Shown: in pieces, positions 18,357-27,866 of the stretch | Layout of the letters: every line of letters starts with the position of its first letter | Position numbering within the stretch: the stretch's first letter is position 1 | NCBI GenBank assembly: GCA_029238315.1 | Contig: JAQWGI010000026.1 | Location: 124,001-188,000 of the forward strand | Direction: 5' to 3' | Length of the DNA stretch: 64,000 bases | DNA from: Polaribacter sp. | Lineage (GTDB): Bacteria; Bacteroidota; Bacteroidia; Flavobacteriales; Flavobacteriaceae | Made by a program: the position numbers and the translations under genes | The notes under the pieces: generated by a model | The model's input: only the letters and a program-made list of their open reading frames with translations | Databases searched by the model: none | What the model was told of the DNA's origin: nothing

Positions 18357-18791
18357 ATGAATAGAAATAACGAAAACACCAATGCTTTTTTAATCCATAT
18401 TTCGGCTTTTTCTGGATATATAATTCCTTTTGGAAGCATTATTGTTCCATTAGTATTATGGCAAACGATGAAAGACAGAAGTCGTTTTTTAGATGAACAA
18501 GGAAAAGAAGCGGTTAACTTTAATATTAGTTACGCTTTATATATGTTCATTTTAGGATTGTCAATTATTCCATTTGCATTTGGTTCATTTATAAGAAACA
18601 TGCGTCAGTATAATGATTTTCATTTCGATTTTAATTTTAGTGACGGAAGCGGTCTTTTTGGATTTTTAGGAATGGGCGCAATATTAACTTTAGTAGGTAT
18701 TTTAAAAATTGCATTAATAATAATTGCATCATTAAAATCTAAAGAAGGAGAAAATTACAAGTATCCTTTTACCATAAAATTTATTAAATAA
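18357..18791 (+). CDS. DUF4870 domain membrane protein
   Basis: 144 residues with three predicted membrane helices. It carries the DUF4870 signatures HISAFSGYIIPFGSIIVPLVLW and LDEQGKEAVNFNISY. Function unknown; very often the first gene of PadR-PspC operons in flavobacteria, as here (20 bp before padR). Probably part of an envelope-stress or membrane-homeostasis response together with the downstream genes; that is inference from context. Confidence 0.85.
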   Translation: MNRNNENTNAFLIHISAFSGYIIPFGSIIVPLVLWQTMKDRSRFLDEQGKEAVNFNISYALYMFILGLSIIPFAFGSFIRNMRQYNDFHFDFNFSDGSGLFGFLGMGAILTLVGILKIALIIIASLKSKEGENYKYPFTIKFIK

Positions 18792-18810
18792 CACGTATAA
18801 AACTCTTTAT

Positions 18811-19146
18811 ATGAAGATAGAAAATACAAAAGCACAAATGCGAAAAGGAGTTTTAGAATTCTGCATCTTATCGATTTTAAAACACGGTGATGCGTATACT
18901 TCTGAAATCTTAGAAACATTAAAAAGTGCAGAAATGATTGTAGTAGAAGGTACAATTTACCCGCTACTCACAAGACTAAAAAACGCAGGATTATTAACGT
19001 ATCGTTGGGAAGAGTCTACTTCTGGACCGCCAAGAAAGTATTACGTATTAACAGAAAACGGCGCAATGTTTTCTAAAGAATTAGACAGAACCTGGGGAAA
19101 CCTAGTTACAGCAGTAAACCAAATAACAAGTAAAAAATCAAAATAA
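18811..19146 (+). CDS. PadR family transcriptional regulator
   Basis: 111 residues: a winged-helix PadR domain (RKGVLEFCILSILKHGDAYTSEILETL, recognition region GTIYPLLTRLKNAGLLTYRWEES, wing SGPPRKYYVLT) with a short C-terminal dimer helix. Its stop overlaps the start of the PspC gene by one base (TAATG). Most likely an autoregulator of this operon; the ligand or stress signal is unknown. Confidence 0.93.
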   Translation: MKIENTKAQMRKGVLEFCILSILKHGDAYTSEILETLKSAEMIVVEGTIYPLLTRLKNAGLLTYRWEESTSGPPRKYYVLTENGAMFSKELDRTWGNLVTAVNQITSKKSK

Positions 19147-20840
19147 TGAATAAGACAATAAACATAAATTTAGGAGGATTCTTTTTCCATATAGATGAAA
19201 TTGCTTTTCAAAAATTAAGAAGATATTTAGATTCCATTTCTAGATCTTTAAGTGATGATCCTCAAGGAAAAAATGAAATTATTTCTGACATCGAAGCGCG
19301 TATTAGCGAATTGTTATCAGAAAAAATCACAGATGCGCGTCAGGTTGTAAACGAAGGTGATATTGATGAAGTTATCAAAATCATGGGACAACCAGAAGAT
19401 TATGCGGAAGCAGAAGAAGGTTATGCAAACGAAAATTACAATTACCAACGAAGAACAAACTCTAACGGTAAAAAACTGTTCAGAGATGGTGAAGATAAGT
19501 TTTTAGGAGGTGTAGCTTCTGGTATTGCACATTATTTTAATGTAGATACAGTTTGGATTCGTTTAGCGTTTATTTTACTAGCATTTAGTGGATTTAGCAT
19601 TATCACATATATTATTTTATGGATTGTAATTCCGGAAGCTGGAACAACAGCTGAGAAATTACAAATGGAAGGTGAAGCAGTAAATATTGATAATATTGAA
19701 AAAAAAATTCGTGAAGAATTTACAAATGTTTCAGAAACCATCAAAAATAGTGCTAGTGAAGTTTCTGGTAAAATTAAAGATGGCGCAAATGACGTTAGTC
19801 AAAAAGTAAATGACGGCTTCAAAAAAGGTAGCGAAGGTTTTAAAAAAGGGAGCAAAAAAGCACGTTCTGGTTTTCAAGATTTTTTAGACACTTTAGGCAC
19901 AATAATTCTTACAATATTTAAAATTATTGGTAGGTTTATTGGGGTGATTCTAATGTTTGTTGCCGCAGTCACTTTAATTGCATTAATTATTTCTGCATTT
20001 TCAATTGGTAGTTTAGAAATTATTGGATTTGACAATGATTTTATTGTTTATCCTCCATTTTTCTACGACTCAATGATGCCACATTGGTTATTAACAGTTT
20101 GTACTTTTTTAGTAGTTGGAATTCCGTTTTTAATTCTTTTTGTATTAGGATTACGAATCTTATCTAGCAACGTAAAACGATTTAGTAAAGCAACTTCTTT
20201 AACCTTATTTGGAATTTGGTTAGCTGCAGTTTTGGGATTGGTTTTTACTGGAATAGAATATGGAACAACTAGAGCAGCAAGCGGAAATAAAATTGAAACA
20301 ATTGATTTAACAACAGTTGCTAATGACACTATTACATTAAAAATGGTGAAAAACGATGATTTATATTTTCATAACAATAAGTACAGTAACAATAATGTAG
20401 AAGTTATTTATGTAGATGATAAAAAGAAATTGTCTTCTACTGATGTTTATGTAGATGTAGAAAAAAGCGATTCTGATAAAGCATATTTACAAATCAGAAA
20501 ATACTCTGAAGGAAGAAACAAATTAAATGCTTCAAAAAATGCAGAAGAGGTTTCTTACAATTATACAATTAATGGTAATGAAATTTTATTAGATGCGTAT
20601 TTTATTAGCGAATTTAAAAATGCTTTTAAAGATGAAGATGTGTATATCAAACTTTTTATCCCAAATGATGTTACTGTGTATTTTGACAATTCAACAAGAA
20701 GTTATTTACGTAGAATAGAGAATACAACAAACACATATGATAGAAATATGGTTAATCATTATTTCTTAATGACAGATGAAGGTTTACACAGTAAAGAATT
20801 AAAAGCTTTAGAAGAAGCTGACGAACTAGATGAAGAATAA
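19146..20840 (+). CDS. PspC domain membrane protein
   Basis: 564 residues. Residues 1-95 form a cytoplasmic domain (DSISRSLSDDPQGKNEIISDIEARISELL, with an acidic end). A PspC domain follows (about 100-165: KKLFRDGEDKFLGGVASGIAHYFNVDTVWIRL with two hydrophobic segments), then a long amphipathic Lys/Gly/Ser region (190-235), three further membrane helices (245-365) and a periplasmic tail with DUF2807-like strands. PspC domains sense envelope stress in the phage-shock system. Translationally coupled to padR. Confidence 0.9.
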   Translation: MNKTININLGGFFFHIDEIAFQKLRRYLDSISRSLSDDPQGKNEIISDIEARISELLSEKITDARQVVNEGDIDEVIKIMGQPEDYAEAEEGYANENYNYQRRTNSNGKKLFRDGEDKFLGGVASGIAHYFNVDTVWIRLAFILLAFSGFSIITYIILWIVIPEAGTTAEKLQMEGEAVNIDNIEKKIREEFTNVSETIKNSASEVSGKIKDGANDVSQKVNDGFKKGSEGFKKGSKKARSGFQDFLDTLGTIILTIFKIIGRFIGVILMFVAAVTLIALIISAFSIGSLEIIGFDNDFIVYPPFFYDSMMPHWLLTVCTFLVVGIPFLILFVLGLRILSSNVKRFSKATSLTLFGIWLAAVLGLVFTGIEYGTTRAASGNKIETIDLTTVANDTITLKMVKNDDLYFHNNKYSNNNVEVIYVDDKKKLSSTDVYVDVEKSDSDKAYLQIRKYSEGRNKLNASKNAEEVSYNYTINGNEILLDAYFISEFKNAFKDEDVYIKLFIPNDVTVYFDNSTRSYLRRIENTTNTYDRNMVNHYFLMTDEGLHSKELKALEEADELDEE

Positions 20841-20928
20841 CAATTCGTCAATAAAAAAGAACAATTCGGTAACCAAAATTCGTTTCGAAGCGTCTATATA
20901 AAGACATTTGAATTTTAAAACACATATT

Positions 20929-21654
20929 ATGAAAACAATCATCACAAAAGCATTCGCATTTTTATTTATTGCAACACTAACAACTTCTTGTATGATAGAA
21001 GGAATTAGCTCTGTAACTGGAAATAGAAATGTAATTACAGAAAATCGTAAAATTAATGACGACTTTACTAAAATTGAAGTTGGTCAAGGAATTCAATTAT
21101 ATATTACACAAAGCAACAATTTATCATTCGTTGTTAAAGCGGATGAAAACCTACACGATTTAATTAGAACAGAGGTTAGAAATGGTGTTTTAAAAATATC
21201 ATCAAAAAGAAATATTAGAAGAGCAAAATCTAAAAAAATATATCTTTCTGCACCAAATATTAACGGAATTAAAGCTACAAGCGGAAGTGATGTTATTACA
21301 GAAAACACCATTAGAGCAGACATTTTTGACGCACACGTTAGTAGTGGCGCAGATGCAAGAATTGATGTAAATGCAGATACTGTAAATTCAAGTTCTTCAA
21401 GCGGAGCAGATTTAAGAATCAAAGGAAGCGCAAATTATTACTCAGCAAAAGCAACTAGCGGAAGTTCAATAAGAGCCTACGGATTAGAAAGTAAAAATGC
21501 AGATGTAAAAGTAAATAGCGGTGCAAATATCGATGTTTATGTAACAGAATCTTTAACTGCAAAAGCTACAAGTGGAGGTGATATTGATTATCGAGGGAAT
21601 CCTAAAAAAATTGATAAAAAGAAAAATTCTGGTGGAAGTATTTCATCAAACTAA
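20929..21654 (+). CDS. Head GIN domain (DUF2807) lipoprotein
   Basis: 241 residues from the ATG at 20929; a TTG at 20908 would add seven residues but the signal peptide starts at the ATG. A lipobox-like LTTSC places the lipidated Cys at about 21. The rest is a right-handed beta-helix of DUF2807 type with repeated TSGS/SSGAD turns (IKATSGSDVITEN, SSSSGADLRIKGSA, KATSGGDIDYRG). These proteins accompany PadR/PspC genes in Bacteroidota; the biochemical role is unknown. Located 88 bp after the PspC gene. Confidence 0.85.
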   Translation: MKTIITKAFAFLFIATLTTSCMIEGISSVTGNRNVITENRKINDDFTKIEVGQGIQLYITQSNNLSFVVKADENLHDLIRTEVRNGVLKISSKRNIRRAKSKKIYLSAPNINGIKATSGSDVITENTIRADIFDAHVSSGADARIDVNADTVNSSSSSGADLRIKGSANYYSAKATSGSSIRAYGLESKNADVKVNSGANIDVYVTESLTAKATSGGDIDYRGNPKKIDKKKNSGGSISSN

Positions 21655-21685
21655 TTTAAGTTAAAAAACAAATTACCTATTACAA

Positions 21686-23371
21686 ATGTTTAAGGTTATA
21701 TTATCAATTATTGCTTTTTTTATGTCATTATTTGCTTTTGGGCAAATAGACAACTCAAAGCACATCAACCTAGAAAATAAGATTGATGCAGTTTTTAAGG
21801 GCATAAAAAAAACTGACCCAGGAGTTAGTATTGCCTTACTAAAAGACAATGAAATAATTGTTCAAAGAAATTATGGTTTAGCAAATTTAGAGTATCAAAT
21901 ACCAGTTACAAATAAAACAGTATTTCATGCAGCTTCTGTTTCTAAACAGTTTACTGCATTTGCGATACTTTTATTAGAAAAAGAAGGAAAACTTTCATTA
22001 GATGATGATATCAAAAAGCACATTCCTGAGTTGCATAATTTTAAAAAGAAAATAACATTAAAACATCTTGCAACACATACAAGTGGTATAAAAGATCAAC
22101 ATAACATTACTAGACTTGCTGGTTGGAATCTAGATGATATTATTACAAACCAACAAGCGTTAGAACTTATTTACAAGCAAAAAACATTGAATTTTGAGCC
22201 AAATGAACAATTTATGTATAGCAATTCTGGATATACATTATTGGCCGAAGTGGTAGCGCGAGTTAGTAAACAATCTTTTTCTAGTTTTATTCAAGAAAGG
22301 GTTTTTATTCCATTAAAAATGAATAACTCTTTGTTTGTAGATAAAACAGGGCAATTAGTAAATAACAAAGCATACTCTTATTATAAAGAAAATGGAGTTT
22401 ACAGAAAAGACATTTATCAAAATAGCAGTGTTGGTGCAAGTAATTTAGCCACAACAATAGAAGACCTAACAAAATGGTCTGTTAATTTTTCAACTTTTAC
22501 AATCGGAAATAAAACAATTTTTGAGAAAATGAAAAAGTTAGAATCATTAAATAATGGCAAAACTTATGGTTACGGATTAGGTCTTTTTGTAAACAAATAC
22601 AAAGGAATTCAAAAAGTAGAGCATAGTGGTTTAGACGCAAGCTATCAAGCATATATTGGTTGGTTTCAAAAACAGAACATGTCTGTTGTTTTTCTTAGCA
22701 ACAATGGCGATTTAAATGGCGGTAGAATTATACGTAAACTAACAGGCCTATGTTTAGATGAATTTGTACAACAACCGAAAACTAGTTCTAAAAAACTAAC
22801 AAGAAAAAATACATTTATAAAAACTGATTTACAGACTTTAAAAAATCATGAAGGTTTTTATTGGAATACAAAAGATAGATTTTCTCGAGAATTAAGAATT
22901 TCAAACGGATATTTAAACTACGTTGGTGGAGACGGAAAGTTAACAAAAATAAATCCTGTTGATAAAAATGAATATGAATTTGATACAAAAGAATATACAG
23001 GTGTAAAAATAAGTAACGGTAAAATGAAAGTTATTTTAGATGATGGATATGCCTTAAGTTTTGAGAAATATATCCCTGCAAATTACAATAAAGAAAATAT
23101 CAAAGAACTAAAAGGAACTTATTACAGTAAAGAATTAAACACAACATATACTTTTTACACAGAGGGAAATCAATTAATTGCAAAACATCAAAGAACTGGA
23201 GAGTTTAAATTAACAGCTATAGAAAATGGCTTTTTTATTGGCAGCAAAGGCTCATTTAGAAATGTAATATTTATTAGAAACAGCAAAAAAGAAATAATAG
23301 GCTTTAAAGTTTCGAGTAATAGAGCAAAAAACATTGTGTTTAAAAAAATTAACATTAAACAATTTCTGTAA
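21686..23371 (+). CDS. Secreted serine hydrolase (class C beta-lactamase/PBP4-type fold)
   Basis: 561 residues with a signal peptide (1-20, ending FGQ). The catalytic SxxK is Ser84-Val-Ser-Lys87, the YxN motif is in MYSNSGYT and the third motif HSG is in VEHSGLDAS, all as in the beta-lactamase/D-Ala-D-Ala carboxypeptidase superfamily. A C-terminal beta domain of about 170 residues follows, common in flavobacterial members. Substrate unknown (peptide or ester). 31 bp after the DUF2807 gene, so possibly in the same operon. Confidence 0.88.
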   Translation: MFKVILSIIAFFMSLFAFGQIDNSKHINLENKIDAVFKGIKKTDPGVSIALLKDNEIIVQRNYGLANLEYQIPVTNKTVFHAASVSKQFTAFAILLLEKEGKLSLDDDIKKHIPELHNFKKKITLKHLATHTSGIKDQHNITRLAGWNLDDIITNQQALELIYKQKTLNFEPNEQFMYSNSGYTLLAEVVARVSKQSFSSFIQERVFIPLKMNNSLFVDKTGQLVNNKAYSYYKENGVYRKDIYQNSSVGASNLATTIEDLTKWSVNFSTFTIGNKTIFEKMKKLESLNNGKTYGYGLGLFVNKYKGIQKVEHSGLDASYQAYIGWFQKQNMSVVFLSNNGDLNGGRIIRKLTGLCLDEFVQQPKTSSKKLTRKNTFIKTDLQTLKNHEGFYWNTKDRFSRELRISNGYLNYVGGDGKLTKINPVDKNEYEFDTKEYTGVKISNGKMKVILDDGYALSFEKYIPANYNKENIKELKGTYYSKELNTTYTFYTEGNQLIAKHQRTGEFKLTAIENGFFIGSKGSFRNVIFIRNSKKEIIGFKVSSNRAKNIVFKKINIKQFL

Positions 23372-23455
23372 TTAAAAATATTTTAAAATCTATAGTAAGG
23401 AATCTTCAACCTTACGTATAGCACTAATACTTGGTTTTATTAGTTTACTTGCAAG

Positions 23456-23490
23456 AGTCATATTATTTATAATATGGCTTTTGTTTTTTT
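23456..23490 (+). terminator. Probable intrinsic terminator after the serine hydrolase
   Basis: 10-bp stem AGTCATATTA/TAATATGGCT (one G-T pair) with a 4-nt loop, then a T-rich tail. Confidence 0.65.
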
Positions 23491-23505
23491 TGTACTTTTA
23501 TAATC

Positions 23506-24180
23506 ATGAAAAAAACAACAATACTTTTATTTCTTTGGATTTCAATTTGTTCTTTTGGACAAAACTTACCTAAAGGATTTGTTTATCTTTCTGATATTGA
23601 CGTAACTATTCAATCAGAAATGAGATATATTTCGAACAACAATTTTATTGGAAAGCCAATTGATGGTTATAAAAATGAAGTTATTATTGTTACTAAACCA
23701 ACAGCAATTGCTTTAAAAAGAATTCAAAAAGAACTATTAAAATTCAATTTAAGTTTAAAAATATTTGATGCTTACAGGCCGCAACAAGCTGTGAATCATT
23801 TTGTGCGTTGGGCAAAAGTGTTGAATGACACCTTAATGAAGCATCAATATTACCCAAAAGTTCCTAAAAACAAATTATTTGAATTGGGATATATTGCTTC
23901 AAAATCTGGTCACACAAGAGGAAGTACTGTAGATTTAACCATTATTGACACCAAAACTGGAAAAGAATTAGACATGGGGAGTACGTATGATTTTTTTGGA
24001 AACAAATCGCATGTTTTACACAAAGAATTGACAACGAAACAAAAAGCAAATCGATTATTATTACGCAACTTAATGCTTACAAATGGGTTTAATCCTTATC
24101 AATACGAATGGTGGCATTTTACATTAAAGGACGAACCTTATTCTGAAACATATTTTAATTTTCCCATCAAAAAAAATTAG
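23506..24180 (+). CDS. M15D D-Ala-D-Ala dipeptidase (VanX/DdpX-like), secreted
   Basis: 224 residues with a signal peptide (1-19). VanX-type zinc dipeptidases cleave D-Ala-D-Ala. The zinc ligands and base are present: His136 and Asp143 (SGHTRGSTVDLT), Glu202 and His205 (YEWWHF), with the transition-state Arg91 in DAYRPQ. In a signal-bearing protein with no vanHA genes nearby, a role in periplasmic peptidoglycan-fragment recycling is more likely than glycopeptide resistance. Monocistronic. Confidence 0.9.
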   Translation: MKKTTILLFLWISICSFGQNLPKGFVYLSDIDVTIQSEMRYISNNNFIGKPIDGYKNEVIIVTKPTAIALKRIQKELLKFNLSLKIFDAYRPQQAVNHFVRWAKVLNDTLMKHQYYPKVPKNKLFELGYIASKSGHTRGSTVDLTIIDTKTGKELDMGSTYDFFGNKSHVLHKELTTKQKANRLLLRNLMLTNGFNPYQYEWWHFTLKDEPYSETYFNFPIKKN

Positions 24181-24253
24181 TTTTAACAAAACTAAAACAA
24201 ATCATAAATTTTACGGTATTATATTTGCAGTCAAGAAATTACAATTTTCTTTT

Positions 24254-24913
24254 ATGAATTTTAATAAACAACTTCTTTTTATTGTTAGCTTTTTGCTAAT
24301 TTCTTTGCAATCAATCAATTCTCAAGAAGATAAGATTGGCAAGAAAAAAGTAGTGTCTATAAAAGCGAAAGTTACTCCAGTAAAAAAGCCTGGCTCTTTA
24401 AATTTTGATGCTACTAAAGGGTTTAAAAATGCACATAAAAACTCTCTTAAAACAAAAACGCAAGCACAAATAGATGCAGCATTAAAAAGCAAAGGAATTA
24501 CAACGAAAGCAAGGATTGATGAAGAAAGTTTTTTAAAAGCTTACAAAAAAATAAATGGAAGATACCAATATCCAAAAATTGATCAAGATTTAGGAAGTTT
24601 TAGAACTAGCTCTAAATACATAACAATTATCTGTAGAGATTTTCAGTATCCTGATGGTGATAGAGTAGCTATTTTAAACAATGGTATTACACTTATCAAT
24701 AGCATAACTTTACAACAAAATTATCAAAAATTTACAATCCCTATTGATACTGGAATAAACAGAATCGCTTTTAGAGCTCTAAATCAAGGAACTTCTGGTC
24801 CAAATACTGCCGGATTTAAAGTTTATGACGACTCAAACAACTTAATTTCTTCTAACGAATGGAACCTTGCAACAGGTGCTACTGCTACTATTTTAATTGC
24901 AAAAGATAAATAA
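24254..24913 (+). CDS. Secreted protein of unknown function
   Basis: 219 residues with a signal peptide (1-23, ending INSQ). A basic, low-complexity segment (residues 30-75, KVTPVKKPGSLNFDATKG, KNSLKTKTQAQIDAALKSKG) is followed by a beta-sandwich-like domain (FQYPDGDRVAILNNG through GTSGPNTAGFKVYDDSNNLISS). The DGDRVAILNNG turn resembles secreted Bacteroidota domains of carbohydrate-binding type, but this is weak. No family assigned. Confidence 0.7.
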   Translation: MNFNKQLLFIVSFLLISLQSINSQEDKIGKKKVVSIKAKVTPVKKPGSLNFDATKGFKNAHKNSLKTKTQAQIDAALKSKGITTKARIDEESFLKAYKKINGRYQYPKIDQDLGSFRTSSKYITIICRDFQYPDGDRVAILNNGITLINSITLQQNYQKFTIPIDTGINRIAFRALNQGTSGPNTAGFKVYDDSNNLISSNEWNLATGATATILIAKDK

Positions 24914-24992
24914 TTCTCTATTTCAAAAAGGTGAATTTTAAAGAGATTCCTTTTTTATCAAAAAAACATTTTTTTTAAAAACTATTTACCCT

Positions 24993-25014
24993 TATTTTTG
25001 CTTGCTACAAGCAA
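24993..25014 (+). promoter_or_regulatory. Putative pdhA promoter with overlapping 7-bp dyad
   Basis: TATTTTTG at 24993-25000 fits the -7 consensus. It overlaps a perfect inverted repeat TTGCTTG-CTA-CAAGCAA (24998-25014) across the expected transcription start, which could be an operator or a 5'-end hairpin. Confidence 0.55.
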
Positions 25015-25044
25015 TTAAAATTAGATTTTTAACAACAACTACGA

Positions 25045-26037
25045 ATGAAAAAAATTACCAAAGAAACTTACATTAATTGGTACAGAGATATGCTTTTCTG
25101 GAGAAAGTTTGAAGACAAACTTGCTGCCGTATATATCCAACAAAAAGTAAGAGGCTTTTTACACCTATACAACGGTCAAGAAGCTGTTTTAGCGGGTTCT
25201 TTGCACGCAATGGAATTAGGTAAAGATAAAATGATTACCGCATACCGTAATCACGTTCAACCAATTGGTATGGGCGTAGATCCTAAAGCAGTAATGGCAG
25301 AATTGTACGGAAAAGTTACCGGAACATCAAAAGGAATGGGAGGCTCTATGCACATTTTCTCTAAAGAAAAAGGTTTTTATGGTGGTCACGGAATTGTTGG
25401 TGGTCAAATTCCTTTAGGTGCAGGAATTGCATTTGGAGATAAATATGCAGGAAATGATGGTGTAACTTTAACTTATTTTGGAGACGGCGCTGCAAGACAA
25501 GGTTCTTTACACGAGGCTTTTAACATGGCTATGCTATGGAAATTACCTGTTGTATTTATTGTAGAAAATAATGGATACGCAATGGGAACTTCAGTTGAAA
25601 GAACAGCAAATCATACAGATATTTGGAAACTTGGTCTAGGTTACGAAATGCCTTGTGGACCAGTAGACGGAATGAACCCTGTTAAGGTTGCAGAAGCAGT
25701 TGATGAAGCAATTCAAAGAGCACGCCGAGGAGATGGACCAACTTTCTTAGAAATGAAAACATATCGTTATAGAGGGCACTCAATGTCTGATGCACAACAT
25801 TACAGAACAAAAGATGAAGTAGCTGAATACAAAAAAATAGATCCTATAACTCAAGTTTTAGATATTATTAAAGAGAATGCGTACGCTTCACAAGAAGAAA
25901 TTGAGACAATTGATAATGAAGTAAAAGCATTGGTAAAAGAATGTGAAGAGTTTGCAGAAAATTCTGCTTTCCCAGAAGTGAATCAATTATATGATGTTGT
26001 ATACGAACAAGAAGATTATCCTTTTATTAAAAGATAA
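25045..26037 (+). CDS. pdhA: Pyruvate dehydrogenase E1 component, alpha subunit
   Basis: 330 residues. E1-alpha with E1-beta oxidatively decarboxylates pyruvate using thiamine diphosphate. The ThDP/magnesium motif is GDGAARQGSLHEAFN...VENNGYAMG (around 150-180) and the phosphorylation-loop-like YRYRGHSMSD is present. Length matches the family. Directly followed (3 bp) by the E2 gene; E1-beta and E3 are not in this window, which is the common flavobacterial arrangement. Confidence 0.96.
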   Translation: MKKITKETYINWYRDMLFWRKFEDKLAAVYIQQKVRGFLHLYNGQEAVLAGSLHAMELGKDKMITAYRNHVQPIGMGVDPKAVMAELYGKVTGTSKGMGGSMHIFSKEKGFYGGHGIVGGQIPLGAGIAFGDKYAGNDGVTLTYFGDGAARQGSLHEAFNMAMLWKLPVVFIVENNGYAMGTSVERTANHTDIWKLGLGYEMPCGPVDGMNPVKVAEAVDEAIQRARRGDGPTFLEMKTYRYRGHSMSDAQHYRTKDEVAEYKKIDPITQVLDIIKENAYASQEEIETIDNEVKALVKECEEFAENSAFPEVNQLYDVVYEQEDYPFIKR

Positions 26038-26040
26038 ATT

Positions 26041-27300
26041 ATGGCAATAGTAGTAAATATGCCGCGCTTAAGTGACACCATGGAAGAAGGTGTTGTGGCA
26101 CAATGGTTAAAAAATATTGGAGATTCAATTGAAGAAGGCGATATTTTAGCAGAAATTGAAACTGATAAAGCTACAATGGAGTTTGAATCGTTTAACGAAG
26201 GAACTTTATTACATATTGGTGTACAAGAAGGTGAAAGTGCTCCTGTAGATACTTTATTAGCAATTATTGGCGATAAAGGAGAAGATATTTCTGGATTACT
26301 TAACGGAAGTACTGCTCTACAAGAAACAAAAGTAGAAGAAACTAAAACTGAAGAAGCTCCTAAAAAAGCTGAAGCGGTTGAACCAGTTGCAAATACCGAA
26401 GAAGTAAAAACAGTTACTACTTCTACTGGAAGAATTTTCGCATCACCTTTAGCAAAGAAAATAGCTAATGATAAAGGAATTAACTTAGCAGACTTAAGTG
26501 GTTCTGGAGATAATGGGAGAATTACAAAAAAAGATGTAGAAAATTACACTCCTACACAAGCAACTCAAGAATCTTCTACAAGTACTCCAACTGTTGCGAA
26601 ATTTATAGCAACTGGAGAAGAAAACTCTGAAGAAATTAAGAATTCTCAAATGCGTAAAGCAATTGCAAAATCTTTAGGAAACTCTAAATTCTCTGCTCCA
26701 GATTTCAGTTTAAACATTGAAGTAAATATGGACACTGCAATGGTATCTAGAAAGACAATCAATGCAATTCCAGATGTAAAAGTTTCTTTTAATGATATGG
26801 TTGTTAAAGCCTGTGCGATGGCTCTGGCAAAACACCCACAAGTAAATACATCTTGGACAGACAACAACACCATTTTTCATTCACATATTCATGTTGGTGT
26901 AGCTGTGGCTGTAGATGATGGCTTGTTAGTACCTGTAATAAAACATACAAATCAATTAAGCTTAACTCAAATTGGAACAAGTGTTAGAGATTTAGCTGGT
27001 AAAGCAAGAAACAAAAAAATTACTCCAGCAGAAATGCAAGGAAGTACATTTACCGTTTCAAATTTAGGAATGTTTGGTATTGACAACTTTACATCAATTA
27101 TCAATCAACCTAATTCTGCAATCTTATCTGTAGGAGCTATTGTTGAAAAACCGGTAGTTAAAAATGGACAAATTGTGATTGGAAACACTATGAATTTAAC
27201 TTTAACTTGTGATCACAGAACTGTAGATGGCGCAGTTGGAGCTCAGTTTTTACAAACGTTAAAAACCTATTTAGAAAACCCAGTGACCATGTTGGCATAA
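26041..27300 (+). CDS. pdhC: Pyruvate dehydrogenase E2, dihydrolipoamide acetyltransferase
   Basis: 419 residues. One lipoyl domain (1-75) with the lipoylated Lys43 in ETDKATMEF; an acidic Glu/Lys/Pro linker; a peripheral subunit-binding domain (IFASPLAKKIANDKGINLADLSGSG, about 137-172); and the catalytic domain ending with His392-Arg-Thr-Val-Asp396-Gly. It transfers the acetyl group from lipoamide to CoA and forms the core of the complex. Only one lipoyl domain is present, whereas many E2p proteins have two or three. Operon with pdhA. Confidence 0.95.
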   Translation: MAIVVNMPRLSDTMEEGVVAQWLKNIGDSIEEGDILAEIETDKATMEFESFNEGTLLHIGVQEGESAPVDTLLAIIGDKGEDISGLLNGSTALQETKVEETKTEEAPKKAEAVEPVANTEEVKTVTTSTGRIFASPLAKKIANDKGINLADLSGSGDNGRITKKDVENYTPTQATQESSTSTPTVAKFIATGEENSEEIKNSQMRKAIAKSLGNSKFSAPDFSLNIEVNMDTAMVSRKTINAIPDVKVSFNDMVVKACAMALAKHPQVNTSWTDNNTIFHSHIHVGVAVAVDDGLLVPVIKHTNQLSLTQIGTSVRDLAGKARNKKITPAEMQGSTFTVSNLGMFGIDNFTSIINQPNSAILSVGAIVEKPVVKNGQIVIGNTMNLTLTCDHRTVDGAVGAQFLQTLKTYLENPVTMLA

Positions 27301-27321
27301 GAGTTTTTTTATTCATATTAT

Positions 27322-27360
27322 AAAAAAGAGCTCGAAAAATATGTTTCGAGCTCTTTTTTT
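27322..27360 (+). terminator. Strong intrinsic terminator of the pdhA-pdhC operon
   Basis: 16-bp perfect stem (AAAAAAGAGCTCGAAA and its complement) at 27322-27337/27344-27359 with a 6-nt loop and T-tail. Confidence 0.92.
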
Positions 27361-27423
27361 GTTGCAAACTTTGTCATATATTGATAATTCAAAAATTCTA
27401 CGCATCTTTACTTTTTAAAAATA

Positions 27424-27855
27424 ATGAATAAAAAAATAATAGGAAGAGTTGATAAAATCGATTTTCCTGAATTTGAACTCATAGAGATAGACGCTAAAGT
27501 AGATACTGGCGCTTTTACATCTGCTATTCATACTCATAAAATAAAAGAGTTAACTATTGATGGAGTATCTTATATTAAATTTACTTTATTAGACCCAGAA
27601 CATATACAATACAACGAAAAAGAATTCAAAACAAAAAGCTTTGAAAAAAGAGTTATAAAAAGCTCTAACGGAACCTCAGAAGAAAGATTTGTAATTAAAA
27701 CAACAGTTGTACTTTTTAGTGAAGTACATATTATAGAGTTAACTTTGAGTGAAAGAAGCGACATGAAATACCCTATATTGTTAGGTAGAAAGTTTTTAAA
27801 TAAAAAATACATTGTAGACTCATCACAAAAAAATAATTCTTACAACTTAAAATAA
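27424..27855 (+). CDS. RimK-associated ATP-dependent zinc protease-like protein
   Basis: 143 residues of the PF05618 type (retropepsin-like fold), with the signature [22 protein letters not shown] and the C-terminal [10 protein letters not shown]. The Asp-Thr-Gly triplet resembles aspartic proteases, although the family is labelled zinc protease. Members commonly adjoin rimK (RimB of Pseudomonas); the partner function is thought to be processing or control of S6 glutamylation, which is not proved here. 11 bp upstream of rimK. Confidence 0.85.
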   Translation: MNKKIIGRVDKIDFPEFELIEIDAKVDTGAFTSAIHTHKIKELTIDGVSYIKFTLLDPEHIQYNEKEFKTKSFEKRVIKSSNGTSEERFVIKTTVVLFSEVHIIELTLSERSDMKYPILLGRKFLNKKYIVDSSQKNNSYNLK

Positions 27856-27866
27856 ATAATCGAAAC

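Noticed and set aside
23506-24180. Glycopeptide-resistance (vanX) interpretation
   Set aside because: There are no vanH, vanA or vanS/R genes nearby and the protein is secreted, so a cell-wall recycling role is more plausible.
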